From Tubiluchus corallicola (taxonomy: Eukaryota > Priapulida > Priapulimorpha > Priapulimorphida > Tubiluchidae), in the NCBI GenBank assembly GCA_030141605.1, contig JAQGDQ010000379.1, positions 124,001 through 188,000 of the forward strand: DNA of 64,000 nt. The letters run 5' to 3'. Under the pieces are notes generated by a model that was given only the letters and a program-made list of their open reading frames with translations, did not search any database and was not told where the DNA came from. This document shows, one piece after another, positions 23,991 to 37,680 of this stretch (position 1 is the stretch's first letter; each line of letters begins with the position of its first letter). The translations under genes and the position numbers were made by a program.

Positions 23991-26356
23991 CGCTCTTAAT
24001 AGATGGCTTCATCATTTTTAATTCAGTTACAGATTAAATGTAAGTTAAGATTACAGTTTGTACACGATGTGCCTGAATTTAATGTATGAAAAATTGAACA
24101 CTGTTTACTTTTTGCAAATAAATATGATGCCAGAATTTAGATATGTGCTTTTACCATTAGCTGCTGTTTGTTGTAAATGTTACATTTTTTGTTATACCTT
24201 TTTTGATCAATCTTGCAAAGTAGATTTTGCACTCATATTGCACATTTGTATAAATTCCATATCTGTACTTCCAATGAAAGTAATTTTTATTGATTCAGCA
24301 GTTTTACTCCTGCTACTTTGTTACTAATCATATCCTAAAAACTTTTCACAGATACATCATTTAAAGATACTTCAACTCATAAAAACTGTATTATACAACA
24401 CCCTAGTAGCAATAGTGCTAACTTATACTGTAAGTTATTCTCTTCTGTTACGCTTAAAGCACTAGAATATGGCGGGTTAAATTTGACAACAGAATTACAG
24501 GACAATACTAATTGTAACTTTTGATGTTAAAAGCGTATTCCATTTCCAAGGAAATTATTAATACGATATGGCTAGCAAGCCGTTAACGCGGTCGAATACA
24601 TGAGCTAACAATATCGGTTCCAAAACGCACTTTAGTAAGCAAAACAAAACAAAGAAAATCTGGCCAGTGCAACAGCACGGGTAAGCGTAATAACAGTTCG
24701 CGAACGAAAATATGATGAATTGTTCATCAGAAAATTAAACTCACAGAGAAATACAGCATATCATTTATACAATCAACCTAGCTCCGTCACACTTTGAAGT
24801 CATAATCGCATCCTCACCTCTCCTGCTAGCAGAAACGCTTAGATTAATAAGTGAAAATTGATTTCGTCACAGTAGTTGGTAATTAGTGCAGAAGTGTATG
24901 ATCAATATCGTCAGATATTCACTTGATTACTTTACAGTAGTAGGTGATAAATTAAATTTATGCTATTTTCCCATGCTAATTCTGCATAAACAAATACATT
25001 TAGAAAATAGAAAATAAATTCTAAAGTATACAGCTTTAATTGGCTCACCCTTGACTATAGCTATAACAATGTTATACGTAAGGACCCAGGAAAACAATGA
25101 AAGGAGCAGTGAAAGTGATAAGAAAGTTGAAAAACCTAAAAATGAACTTGAAAAACACCATACTAACGAGCTGTTAAGACACTTATTTATACAATGCTTG
25201 TGGGAATAATAAAAGTAACAAGGTGTCCAATGTACAGTGAGTGCATTAAAGGGATGAGTGAAGAGAAAGAAATGTGCAATTCCAGACCACAAGCAACAAT
25301 TCTGGAGCAAACAGGCCCACTTAGAGGGGGATCAGCCGGGGCAGCCCCACGAGTTTAGGAGGCCAACAAGCCCAATGAGAAAAAAAACGAGGGTGTATCT
25401 TGCGCAAGCCAAACAAAATAAAATGTGGGGTTGCAAACCAAAACCATCCATAAGTCGACATAGTTAAAACTACATTATTCTGCTTCAAAGTAAAATGCAC
25501 AAAAAATTCTGTCAAACATCAATTTTTTGTTTTTATAACTGTACTTGTATATTTGTTTTGTACTGATTCCTTGCTTATGAAACACTGTGGTGGACTTAGT
25601 TTGAGTATCATTGTTCGGAGAATTAGAAGAAGGGGCCAAGTTTTATTTTGCCCTGGGGCCCAAAAATTCTCTTGGTGGCCCAGAGCAAAAAATGGAGTAC
25701 AAGTACACTTAGAGGTAACAACTCAGTCTAAAGTGGACAAGGATGCAAAAGACTTGGATTCAGGTCAGTTGTAAAATATCAGGGTGCAAATTTGCAACAG
25801 AGCTAAATTAACGACAGTGCAATATTATTGTGAATCCAGGGATTAAACAGCATTGGCAATTACAAACTACAAGTTACAACGCAAGAAGAGTAAAACTGTT
25901 GAATTAGAACAAAAGAAAAGCAAAGTCAAAAATAAAACTGACTCTGGAAATGCAGACCCAGAATTAATGTAAATTTGTAACAACGGTGCAAGATTTGCTT
26001 TCAAAAATTCGTCTAAAAAGCAAATGTAATCAAGAATATTACAGTTACCATAAACATTAGCTAATGAAAAAAACTAAATTTCCAAATTCCAGTGTCATAT
26101 ATTATTAGCAAAAAGTAAAAGAGTGCTCAACCTCAAGCATACAAAACTCAGTTACATAGTAATTTGTGTAACTTGCAATTGAAATTTTGGGTAGCTAGGT
26201 TAAACTTCAATAAAGCTCTGTTTCTCATCTTATTTCAGCAAATAAGTCTAACACACAAGTCTAAAGCTTTATTAAGTTTAGCAAGTTAAGGGTAGCATTC
26301 GGTGGCCTTACTTTCTGTATAATCATCATTCAGAAAATCCCCAAATCATCCCCAAC
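23991..26356. other. intronic, no recognised feature
   Basis: AT-rich sequence. A slightly GC-richer patch at 25,290-25,720 contains repeated 'ggggccca' words but no recognisable gene or element. Confidence 0.5.
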
Positions 26357-26419
26357 ATTGTATTTTACATCACGAACATTGTATTTTACATCACGAACAT
26401 TGTATTTTACATCACCAGC
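26357..26419. repeat. 21 bp unit repeated three times
   Basis: Three adjacent copies of attgtattttacatcacgaa plus c, the last with small changes. Confidence 0.95.
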
Positions 26420-27597
26420 ATTTCAATCATGACACATACAGTTTGTTGATCCTTCACTTTCATAGTCACAAACGTAAGTCTTCCTATATAAGTACTTCTT
26501 GTATTATCCACTTGGATATCATTATCAAGTTCACCAAGATGTATTCTTCATAAATCCATGATTTTGTCATCTGGCTTGGGTTCTTTTGGACATGCATATT
26601 TTTTGTACTAGGTACTGTAATAGTTCCGCTCTCTATTTGATGCTTCGTTTTTCTATTATTCTTGCCATATAAGCTGCTAAGTACTCAAAAGTGGTGAGTT
26701 ATTGCTGCAGAGATTCCAAATCAGAACTAATGCTTCTATACCATTCTCACAAGTACCACTTTGGTACACTGTATAACCCTCACTATCTGTAGCACTTATG
26801 AATTCCTCTACATGCATTTCCTCTATGATGATGGAATGTTCTTTTACACTCGTACACTCACCATCTATTGGAGACCGCATCGTAAAATTTGCCAAATTTA
26901 GTATCGAAATGTCCAACACCTATACAATGCGCTTTCTACCGGTTAATTAAGAAACAAAGTGAACAAGTTTCAAGTTTTCTTTGTCGGTTGTACACTAAAC
27001 TAAACAAGTGAGAACCTGAAACTTTGCATTAAGTTTTCAATAAGCATGATGAGTCATGTTGTTAAATGAGCCACTCTTCGGCTTCTTTATAAATGTTGAT
27101 AAATTTCCAAACAGAACTTAAAAGGTTAGTCAATTGCCTATGTGCCGATTACTTTGATAGCTTAACTCAGTTCATTTGGTGACTATTAGGAACTTCAAAT
27201 GCCTCCAAACAAAAAGCAGCAACTGAAGATTTGCCATAATCGTACAGCAAAATTTCTTCCTTTTCCATTTAAACTTATATTCCGAAGCCCATAAGGGCTT
27301 GGCTACAGGCCAATATCAACAAACACATCACAATTTTTAGTTATAAAACCAGTATTAAAAGTTTAAATTAAAAATAACTGGTTTGTTATAAATAATAAAA
27401 ACATTTGTATTGGAAATTCCAAAACATCATTTTTCTTCATTGGCTTTTTACTGTGAACTATAAAGTCATATCTACAGGAAAAACAAGTAGTTAAAAATTG
27501 CTTATAAAGACTGCATGTAAGATTTATTGCAACACGTATAAAAAAAGCTTCTTGCATTAGAAGCATAAAGCTTATTAAACGGTTTAGCTAGAGAAAT

Positions 27598-27645
27598 ATC
27601 ATTGATTGATTGATTGAATACTTTTATTTTGGAACAAAGTCCATA
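27598..27645 (-). repeat. non-LTR retrotransposon 3' tail
   Basis: The minus strand reads CCAAAATAAAAGTATTC followed by a tandem AATC tetramer, the typical A-rich end plus short tandem tail of CR1-like elements. Confidence 0.4.
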
Positions 27646-30600
27646 TTGCAACACAATACAAATCATAATGAATAATTTCAGTCCGTGTATACTGTATCAT
27701 ACATGTGTCATGTAGTGAAAATAATTCGAAATAAAATAAGATATCATGATGTATAAACTCTTAATTCTTCTGAGGAACCAAACGTTTAGGCACCATTATA
27801 AAATGGTGATCATGCCTTTTCAGTATAAGCACTTCCAATATTTTGCTTGAAACAGTTTTAATAGTAGGCTCACTTGAAGAGTCAATAACGAATTATTGTG
27901 GCTCTCATTCTTGTTAGAACAGCAGATTAATAAGGCTCCTAATCGTGCTATGTAATTCCGAAAACTACTTGCTAAAATATTCTTGTTCGTTTACACATGA
28001 ATCTTCCTGTCACGTAAAACCACAATAAGGTACAGTGAAAGTATCAGTTGCAGCTATGAGACAGCGAATGAATCATGAAGACCCATTGCAATTGTGGATT
28101 AATGGCTAACATGAAACCATTCTAAAACAGCAGTCTAGCTTCGATAGGTGTAAGGTCCGACCGACTTAATGCAACAGTACCAGAGTAAGGAGACAGCTCC
28201 CACAATGCTTTTGGAAGTACGTTATCACTAAGACGTATGTTTATTAACCATTAATCTACAACTAAACTGGTGTTTGGAAAATAATGTAAAATGTACGGAA
28301 AATAGAAAGATGATAGAATAGAAGGTTCAAATCCCAAAAACAGGGTTAAAGCAGGAGAACCACAACTTCATTGCTCTTGTTTTGCAATCAATGTAACAGC
28401 TATAAGACCATGCAACAATAAGATTTCTCAAGAAAATTTACAATCTAGAAGTTCAGATATAAGCATTTCCCATATTCTCTGGCATAGGCTACAAGCCTGC
28501 CATTTTAAAGACACAAAATCTGGCGAATTCTCATACAAGTGCACACACCATATAACAAGTGATACAAATAATATACGTGAAAAAAATGACCAACGGCATA
28601 AAGAGCATACGGCAGACCTTTTCCAAACAAACATCAAAGGAAATTGGATTATCTTGAAATCTAATTATCTGTCACCATCTGGAGCACCCATGTATTGCAG
28701 TAACTGTGCAGCTTCTGACCAGATTCTAGATCTATGTTTTCTGGACGCATATACCAGATTTTCGTAAAAAGAAATATTGTAGCCTTAGCAAATCATCTAG
28801 TTATAGCTGCACAAGAATTTTCAGAAACTGTTGAAGAACTGCGCAGCCACAACCTCATCTTAGTACTCAATAAGCCTGTAATGTACTTTCCAGATGAGAA
28901 CATTCAGGTCCATCTTTCGTATTTAATGTAACAATACAGTGCTTTTGCAATAGTTTCTAAGAGACTTTAGGAACAAACTGGGTACCATTCAAAGCTACAT
29001 TATTTTTATTACCTATTTTTTAATATACTAACCAAGGGGCTTTGTTGAATTAACGAGACATTATTTGTTTGCAGACCATACTTTAACAGCAATATTAGTT
29101 CCTAGTTTCTACATACCACAACGTTTTTTTTGAAATAATGAATGTATATAATTACCTATAAAATGGAATCTACGTAGGAAGGAAGTACATAACAACACTC
29201 AGAGTACCGATAACTAGTTCAGAACTGTCTCCACCCTAATGGGCTTCCATTTTTGACAAACAATAGCACATCCAATTATTGTTTCTTGCCCAAATTCATC
29301 TATGCAGGCCTGTGTGCTCTGAATACACAAAGAGCAACGAACCCAGACACTGTAGCAAACGATGCTAGTGATCAACAAATATCAACGATGGATTTTCCTA
29401 TTGAGGTGGAATCAATATAACACTAAGAGCTAACTAGGCATCAGAATAACTAGGTAAATACACATTTAGATGACACATAACTGTATTTGCGACCCGTGCA
29501 CTACATGACAGTGCAGAACTATGTGCAATATACTGAATGTAATGGTATACTCAACAGCCTGCTGTCTTCCTTGCTAGCACACTTATTGATCAGGAATGAA
29601 GCCAAGTAATCATGCCTGCTGCACGCTACCCTCTCCCGGCTTCATGCACTCAACTGCAAATTGCCGACTGCAACCTTTTCCCAATTTTCACGTCAACTGT
29701 GCATAATTATGCAGGTATCCAGCCACTGTGAGATCAAAAAGTGTAACAAAAACACAACAAGGGATACCACGTTGTATGTAGATAAGGCATTTTTACACTT
29801 CTGGCTGTTTCATTTTTTTCTGAAACCATTGATACTTTTAACCAGTTTCTTTACATCCAACAGATCACTAGAACTATTCGCTCATATTATATAGATTAAA
29901 AGAAACAAACTTTCCCCAAAATCAATTAAAATAAACACTAATTAACATCATAACGAAAATTGTTTCGCTTTGCCATGATAATTTATAAAATCATGGTGAT
30001 TCGTAAGTGATGATGATAAGCCACGCATTGCAGTGCCTAGTTTTTTGCTGGATTACTGCAAAACTGTGTTTGCCTGTCTTGGTGGCAGATTTCTTTTATT
30101 TTAGAATTCTGTCTAGTCAATTTCTACAATAGACGCTATGGGTATATGACGCTGATTATAGAATCATAAATTTATAGCAGATATTACCTCTAAAAAGTCC
30201 CCATTGCCTCTTACATAATATTTCGTGGTGACCTTGGGATCGCGCTGTCTGCCAGCCTTGCATTTCAAAAGATGCTGCTCCTTGCGTTCATCGAATAGTT
30301 ATTCAAATTTATCTACTATAGACGCTTCAATTACTGGAATAGGTAGGCTATGCCATGTATTGACCTTTGACCTGAATACAAAATAGCTCGGTTCCTTCAT
30401 AAAGGCTATCACTTTCTAATAAAAACAGCAACCGAAAATTTCACTTAAGTTCCTCCTTTCATTGTTAAAGATCTAACACTTTCCGGATTTCTTTAGGACT
30501 TTTACATTTTTAAACAAATCCTAAAAGATATATTTAGTAAGAATATAAGTTTCTTGACATTAAGAAATTAAGAAAGACATTCTAAAAACACTTTTAATAA

Positions 30601-31529
30601 ACATTTTTTAGTAAAAAGAAATAAAAGGAAAGCACCAATGATCACTCACACAGTACACGATACGGATATTTTCAGCTTACATAGACATACTATTTTCACA
30701 TATTTAAACTGCACATTCCAGCCAATCTTCCAGGCTCGCTGCTCAAAACAATCTGCCCTACAAGCAATTAAAAGATTGCCATTTTATGTACATTCTTGAC
30801 AGTATACCTGAAATTCATGAAGTACAAAATGCAGAAAAAAGTGTAAGGCCTCTATCCCATGGACATTTATGCATATCATACATATACATGTATAAAACCT
30901 CGACCAAAATCCGATCCGGCTTGAGGTTTATTGCATTAAGCAAACTTATCCGGAGGTGCCCTCGGTATTACTTTTATTAAAACACGCAAGCGTTGCGCTG
31001 AAATCAACTAAGCCAAAAAAACAGAAAGAGTACTAAAACTAGAAATCATATTTTCATTCAGCTACTCTTGGCTTCAAAAAGAATCCTGAAACAGCGGTAT
31101 GGCTTCAAAAGAAACACGTTGTTATTAACGTCGACACTAATGATCAACGGTTACATTATTAGTTGATAAGACGCTCATTAGGAGAAAGATGAGACTAATT
31201 ACAATCGACGATGCACTGGTGAGGAACCATCTTTAATGCTACAATTAGTAGCAGCTTCCCAATAATTAGATTGCTTGAATAGCTCGATACAAAGCCGACG
31301 AGTACTCACGCATGCGCAGTGCAAGCAAGATGGAAATGTCAAGCGGAGCAAGGCAGATTCCAAGTTTGATCTATACCACTACTAAAAATATTCAGCAAAT
31401 ACTTAAACAGTACACGACACTGTGGCAACAAATCGGAAACATTATTTGGGAATGACACCAAGATATAAAAATATTAGTTGAAAATGCAAAGAGAAGTGTA
31501 AAGTTAAGCAACATCGAGGCCTGTCGGTA
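27646..31529. other. intronic, no recognised feature
   Basis: AT-rich noncoding sequence. Short open frames (for example 28,734-28,931) have no recognisable domain. Confidence 0.5.
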
Positions 31530-31640
31530 AATGGCTTGCGATCGCCTAGGTTCAATATCAGCTCTGAGCAGTTTTATTCGCCATACTGATTCTGATAGTC
31601 TACCTCATTGAGGATGATTTTATTCAAACCCGACTGTAGC
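31530..31640 (+). repeat. interspersed SINE-like repeat, 5' part
   Basis: Shares taggttcaatatcagctctg and catactgattctgatagt with the repeat at 5,075, at similar spacing. Diverged partial copy. Confidence 0.5.
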
Positions 31641-33039
31641 TAAGATACCTACGAGGTTCATTGGCTAATTTTAGCCTCAGATTCCAGTTTCACTCTACAC
31701 TGAGTACTACCCCGTTTCAATACTCAACACTGAGTATACTAGGTGTTTTCATTGAAAACTGGATACCGACTTGCAAAGCGCCGAACGTGTGAAAAATGTA
31801 AAATTAATTAACTGAATAAAAGTGTAAATATTATGACGTTTTTATCATGCAACTTTACAAAATTTTCAGTCCAACCGTTATTTAACCATATTTTAGTTAC
31901 CCACTGGTGCTTGAAAAATGCTAAAAGGTCAGGTGTTTTCTAAAATATTAGTTTCGTTTGTTTTCTACTAAGCACTATTCGTTTTTAGGTTCGATCAATA
32001 CACGTCACCAGTTCGAGACAGATAAAATTACCTTTAGACTTCTAGTCGCTCGCTCATTCTCTCCCTAAAACTGCTACCAAACTCGATTAAGAAATTTTGT
32101 GATAGCGTCGTGAGGTTTACAAACGCATTTCACGGGGCATGAGCGCTTAACAGGGAACAAACCTTATAAGCATTGTACAGAGCCGTTATAGAACTCAATG
32201 GTTAATTTTAAATTTACTCAATTTCAGTTTTAAACAATGGTAAAATCAGGGCGTAAATATCAAGTGAATGTGACAGCAAGCATTAAAATTTCACACTGAT
32301 GTGTTTAATTGTTAACACCTTCAACATATCCATCATTACTGCACATGTAAACTATTATGAGGTTTAAACATTGATAAGTGCTGATTTAATACTTTCATGT
32401 AATTGATGATGATGATGATGATATCGATTATTATTAATCACAATCATCGTCATCACCATTATCATTATTATATAGTTTCTTAATGACAATTGTAGTAAAA
32501 CATTGAAAATTTTACAAATAAAAATGGTTATACTAAGTACTGTAGCCTATACAGAACAGTAATGTAACCTCAAGCTTCTTCCAGACCTACTTCTCTTTGA
32601 AACCTCCATTTGTTTCAAAATAAGAAATTGTTAGTATGTTATTCTGAGAACACACTACGAATTGTGATTACAAGCAACTATGACGTTATTTAATAAGTTA
32701 AAAATACGCGAATCTTATCTTTGCAGCCTTCAAGCAATTAGTGAAAATGAGATTAGGCAGATCCTATAAAACATTTTCGCACAAATAAATTGCCTCAAAA
32801 TTGTGTAAAGTTATTGCAGTAATGGCTGCGATAATGCATCACTTGACATTTAAAACTCTTACACTTAAATTCATCTTACCCTGGGCGATTGTAACGCGCT
32901 GTGCGTAATTATGACTGCAACTTCTCAGTTTTACTTAAATCAATTCACACTGGTTTTTTGGGGGCACACGGAAAGAACAATTTCGAGCGAAAGCAATTAC
33001 AGTAATTGGACTATAATTCCACCTGTCGATTTTCATAAA
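31641..33039. other. intronic, one microsatellite
   Basis: AT-rich intron with a short GAT/ATC microsatellite at about 32,405-32,470; nothing else recognised. Confidence 0.5.
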
Positions 33040-33860
33040 TGCTGGCTGCAGGCTGGATTTTAGCGCAAGAGTATAGAGTTTGAGCGCGATTATTTCTCTG
33101 CGAATGGTTAGCAGGCTGCAGGCTGGATTTGAAAGCACAGAGTTAGTGCAGGATTATTTCACTGTAACTGGCTAGCAAACTGGGGGCTGAATTTGAGGAC
33201 ACAGAGTTAGTAATGCAGAATTATTTCACTGTAACTGGCTAGCAGGTTGCAGACAGGATTTGAAGACATAGCATTAGTGCAGGATTATTTCACTGTAACC
33301 AGCTAGCAGGCTGCAGGCTGGATTTGAAGACATAGCATTAGTGCAGGATTATTTCACTGTAACCAGCTAGCAGGCTGCAGGCTGGATTTGAGAGCAAAGA
33401 GTTATAGTGCAGGATTATTTCACTGTAACTGGCTAGCAGGTTGCAGGCAGGATTTGAGGGCCTAAAGTTAGTGCATGATTATTTCACTATAACTGGCTAG
33501 CAGACTGGGGGCTGGATTTGAGGGCAAAGGGTTAGTGCAGGATTGTTTCACTGTAACCAGTTAGCAAGCTGCAGACTGGATTTGTGGGCATAGAGTTAGT
33601 CGTTGGTTATTTCACTGTAACTGGCTAGCAAGCTGCAGGATGGATTCAAGGGCAGAGAGTTACTGCATGATTATTTCACTGCAACCAGTTAGCAGATTGC
33701 AGGCTGGGTTTGAGGACAGAGTGTTACTGCATAACTATTTCATGTAACTTGCTAGCAGGCGACAGGTTGGATTTGAAGGCATACAGTTAGTACGTGATTA
33801 CTTCACGGTGACCAGAAATAACAAGCTGTAGTCTGGATTTGGGTGCACAGAGTTATGTAA
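33040..33860. repeat. 64 bp minisatellite
   Basis: About 12 tandem copies of a unit of roughly 64 bp (gcaggattatttcactgtaa, ctggctagcaggctgcaggc, tggatttgaggacacagagt, tagt). Two neighbouring units near 33,260-33,400 are nearly identical; outer units are more diverged and vary slightly in length. The unit length is not a multiple of three and there is no long open frame. Confidence 0.93.
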
Positions 33861-35870
33861 CTGTAATCCATTTGCAGTGAACTCTACAGTTCGATTACTT
33901 TTGTTCCCAATGTTTCTCTTCTATCATTTTGAACTTCTTTATGTATGTTGTCAAATGAGCGTTCGTTTATAATGGCACTAATAAACATCAATACATACTC
34001 ATTTTTGCAAATTGTTTGGGATTGAAATAAGAATAGAATTAAGAGCAAAGTAATACCAAAAAAAAATAAGAAAAAGACACCGTACAGAAGCAATAACCCT
34101 GTGGGCTTTTGAGTAAAGCAATAAAGTCCTGATTTCGCAAAATACTTAAACTAATTAGTTCGACGAACTATGTCACGACCAACTGCTACAAAGTATTATG
34201 CTCAAATGCAGAGTAAGCAGTTGCGTGTGATTTATAATACTACATTAATTAGTGCCATTCACAACGCTGACCAATGGTGGAGAACAATAGGTTAACTGCA
34301 TGGAACAGGAAGAAATCAATAACAGCAAAACAGCTTCCATACAAACTAGAGAAATCATTATAAAAGTGCTAGGGATTAATTATTAAAACGCTTGCATATG
34401 GCAACATTATCAGTCATGAGCACAGATCAGCAGTACAGGGCAGACTCTGCATTCATGGTGGAATAAATGAAATCAGTACACTCGTACTAAATAACATTTG
34501 TAACATATAGTACTGTGTATAATAAATAATTGATAAAACAAGTATAAACTTAACACACTAATACTGTGAAATTGTTCATTACATTGTACTTAACGAAGTT
34601 AACCAGTTAGCTTAACAGGCTAGAGTTCTAAATCACGAGAGCTGGAGTAGTTAATATAAATCATAGAAAATGTAGTAAAGAAGAACTTAGAACAACAGAC
34701 ACAAATGCAGGAACCATTGAAACACAATAGGACATGTATTTTTACCAGGTTTTTATAATTAGTGGTCAACCATTGAAATGTGGTAACTGTCTGATGCTGA
34801 TCAACGCTTACCTGGCAGCAGAACCTTACTATTTAAAGATAATCTTGCCATTTCCACTCTATGACAGCCAGCAAATGTTATGTGACAATTAATTACTAAG
34901 CCACATTAAAAAAGCCAGAAAATGTTATGCGAGAGTTAGATACTAACAGAACATTGATCAGTCACAAAAACTGATCACATTGTAGCAACTCTGTCATAAG
35001 CCCTTAGTAAACAGAAATAACATTTACACTATGTGAAGTGAAGTGTACACGACATTTATTAGCTATTTCAACAAAGCTCGATAAATAACCGATCCCAAAT
35101 CTTAGATGACTTATCCTATATGAGCATCAGGTGCTAAGATACAACTTCAGTCGCAAAGCAATTACTAAAAGTTGTTGCTAATAAACAGCTTAAATGGCTT
35201 CAATAAAAGAAGCCATATCTTGGCAAATATGAATCAAGTAAATCAAACTAGTGACCATTATTACACATGAAGCCTAGCCTACATAGACAAGATACCTATT
35301 CCTGTAACAATTTCCTGCACAATAAAAGAAAAACAAAGACCCCCGGGTTTTATTCTTCTGTAAAGAGGTTGAATGAGGGTTTAATGAACGAACGACTATC
35401 TTGTAAGTTGTCCTCCTGTCCAAGTTACAATGCAGTGACTTATATTACTTTTTCAGCAAATACTGATGTTATTGTGTTTATTATGCGCCTGAAGGTTCAG
35501 CGAGATTGAGTTTTATTACTGAGATTTATTGAGAAAAACATGTAGAAATGATTCAGAAAAATGACAGAAATCGTTAGCTTTTTATGGTGTCCCTGTGAGC
35601 ATTGCCTCCTGTAGAAGATCTTAAAGACAGTGGTACCGTGAATTATTTTCTAAACAGTAAAATTAGAAAAGAATTTAAACATTTAAAAATTCAAGCAAAA
35701 TAGAAATAATTTTGTAGAATTGCAACAACTGTTACTAAATTATAATTAGCATGTTACATCATATCATTTACAGAAATATACTTATACATAAAATTTTCAT
35801 TTTATTGTGGTCTTTATAGCAAGAATATTAATAATTGTGCAACAAACTCAAAATTAAATTTTGAGCACCA
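33861..35870. other. intronic, no recognised feature
   Basis: AT-rich noncoding sequence without recognisable genes or repeats. Confidence 0.5.
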
Positions 35871-35874
35871 GTCT

Positions 35875-36065
35875 TGACAAAAAGAAAAGTCTGTAAAAGT
35901 CAGGATTTGAACGAAGAATCGCTGAATTACAAAAAAATGACACAACCTCTAAATCACATAGCCCCTTGTGATCGAAATAGACCTTAATTTAATCATAACA
36001 GTCCCTGGTTCCAATCCAAACTTGCTCAGATTTACGTTTCGTTCCTTTTGACCAAATTTGATTTC
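35875..36065. repeat. possible pair of tRNA-like (SINE) fragments
   Basis: A minus-strand box-B-like stretch (cgttcaaatcctgac) near 35,900 and a plus-strand one (ctggttccaatccaaac) near 36,006 lie about 100 bp apart in opposite orientation. Both are followed by T-rich stretches similar to those after other SINE boxes here. Weak, motif-level evidence. Confidence 0.3.
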
Positions 36066-36514
36066 AAAAATCTTGTAATTATGGATTCATTTCATCGCAA
36101 AAAATGCAAATACTACTTAAAAATAATCTTGCTTAGCAGCCTGGTGTTTTATCATTATACAAACAGTTTACTGATGGAAAACAAAATGATAAATGTTGCA
36201 CGAATGTGTCCAGTGAAAAGCGGTTTTCTCGTTTTCTGCAATCTCTGGAGACATGTGAAACTGTCTACTGAATACTAATGTAAGAGATCGTTAAAGAAAA
36301 ACAACATGCGAACTGCAAGACAGCAGATAATGGGACATTCTGCTCAATAACAGGAGCAGAATATCGAAAAATAGATAGCAAAGAGTTAACAGTAATCTCA
36401 ATGACTGTCGTTGCCATGGCGCTGTTGTGGTGTTTAATATAAACTTATAAGTTATAACACATGCATATTTTTTGCTTTTCAAGAACATTACTGGATACAT
36501 CCCAACTACTAGTA

Positions 36515-36630
36515 AATTAGTCAGCATAGCATTGACTTTAGTATAAGGTCTTGTGTTTGAGTCACCCCCCCCCCAGCGGAGTGCAACAATTTTTTCACAC
36601 TTTCTAATTTAGAAATGATTTGTGTATCTA
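36515..36630 (+). repeat. tRNA-derived SINE copy (family of 18,190-18,810)
   Basis: Contains gtcagcatagc, gtcttgtgtttgagtcac, a C run, then cagcggagtgcaacaatttt and ctttctaatttag, in the order of the family consensus. The box B region has been expanded by a 10-base C run. Confidence 0.55.
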
Positions 36631-36909
36631 TGCGATTATTACAAGCATTTAATTTCTAAGTATTCCACTATGTTCATATTTTCCCTTCTGTTCTATAACC
36701 TCTCGTCTTGACTCTTGAATGACAACTTGAATAAAAAAGTCATTACCAATTTTTTATCAAATTTTGACAACAGCAAAAAAGTTCCTTACAATTTAATCAC
36801 AGCTTTCTAATTAGCTTTCTAATTTACACCACGTGAATTACTAAATTGAAAAAATGCTAACATTTTCAAAAAATAATTTTCGTAATTTTTAGTTTAGTTT
36901 TGGATTTTA

Positions 36910-37177
36910 GAAAGTGGCGTACAAAATAGGGAAGCAAGGGGAGCAACCGTTCCCCAAAGCACATTTTTTCAAATTGGCACTTTTTCTGCATTTTCTACAA
37001 TTTTTACGAGCTTAATATTTATGAGCTTACTGTCAAACTTTTTATTTTATTTTTATTTTAAATACAAAATTAAAAAATATAATCAATACAATACATTTAA
37101 AATTGTTTAATACGTGTCACGGTGCCTTTTTTATGTCTTGCTCTCCCTAAAATTTAGAATCTGGCTACGCCCCTAAG
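36910..37177. mobile_element. MITE-like element with hAT-type ends
   Basis: The left end reads aagtggcgtacaaaatag and then aaggggagcaac. The right end, read on the other strand, is ttaggggcgtagccagattc and then gggagagcaag. These imperfect terminal inverted repeats around GGCGTA plus a G-rich block resemble known hAT-like ends of the CAGTGGCGTAGC type. The roughly 270 bp interior is noncoding. No clear 8 bp target duplication was found. Confidence 0.45.
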
Positions 37178-37604
37178 TAACTGCAAACTGAAGGGTAATT
37201 TTTTAAACTAGTTGATATTACTTTACAAATTAAGAGAAATAAGAAAAATGGCTAATTTTTTTCGCCACTTTCAAAACCCATAAAATTCATAGAAATGTTT
37301 CACGAAAATCATATTACTCTGCCTGTCACAAAAATCTCCTACAGCAACAGGAAGAAGCCAATGACAAATTGGGAAATTAAACATCTGTTGGTGGCACACA
37401 CAATGGCAATGTGTGCCCTCCTTTCTTAATCCATTAATAAATCAATTTGCAGTGAAAGATTAATTGAGTTACCTGTGGTGCTACTGCTGCAACAGAAGAA
37501 TACTAGGGAGTGAAGCAGCATCAGTATCAGACATGGCATATAAAATTATGCATTATCAGTAAGATGATGGTATACACCAACAATTAGTTAGCTTTCTCTA
37601 CCAA

Positions 37605-37680
37605 ATCAAAAAACGAGAAAATTGAAAAATGGAAGGTCCTTGGTTCAAATCCAGGTTGCATCCCAACTCTTTAACATTAC
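37605..37680 (+). repeat. tRNA-like box B fragment
   Basis: aaggtccttggttcaaatcc is a near-perfect tRNA box B (GGTTCAAATCC), but no foldable tRNA surrounds it, so it is probably part of a decayed SINE. A similar context (aggtccttagtcaaatc) occurs near 41,566. Confidence 0.4.

Noticed and set aside
25258-25775. Short open frames with Pro/Lys-rich peptides in a GC-richer patch
   Set aside because: No domain, overlapping frames on both strands, and surrounding sequence looks like decayed repeat.
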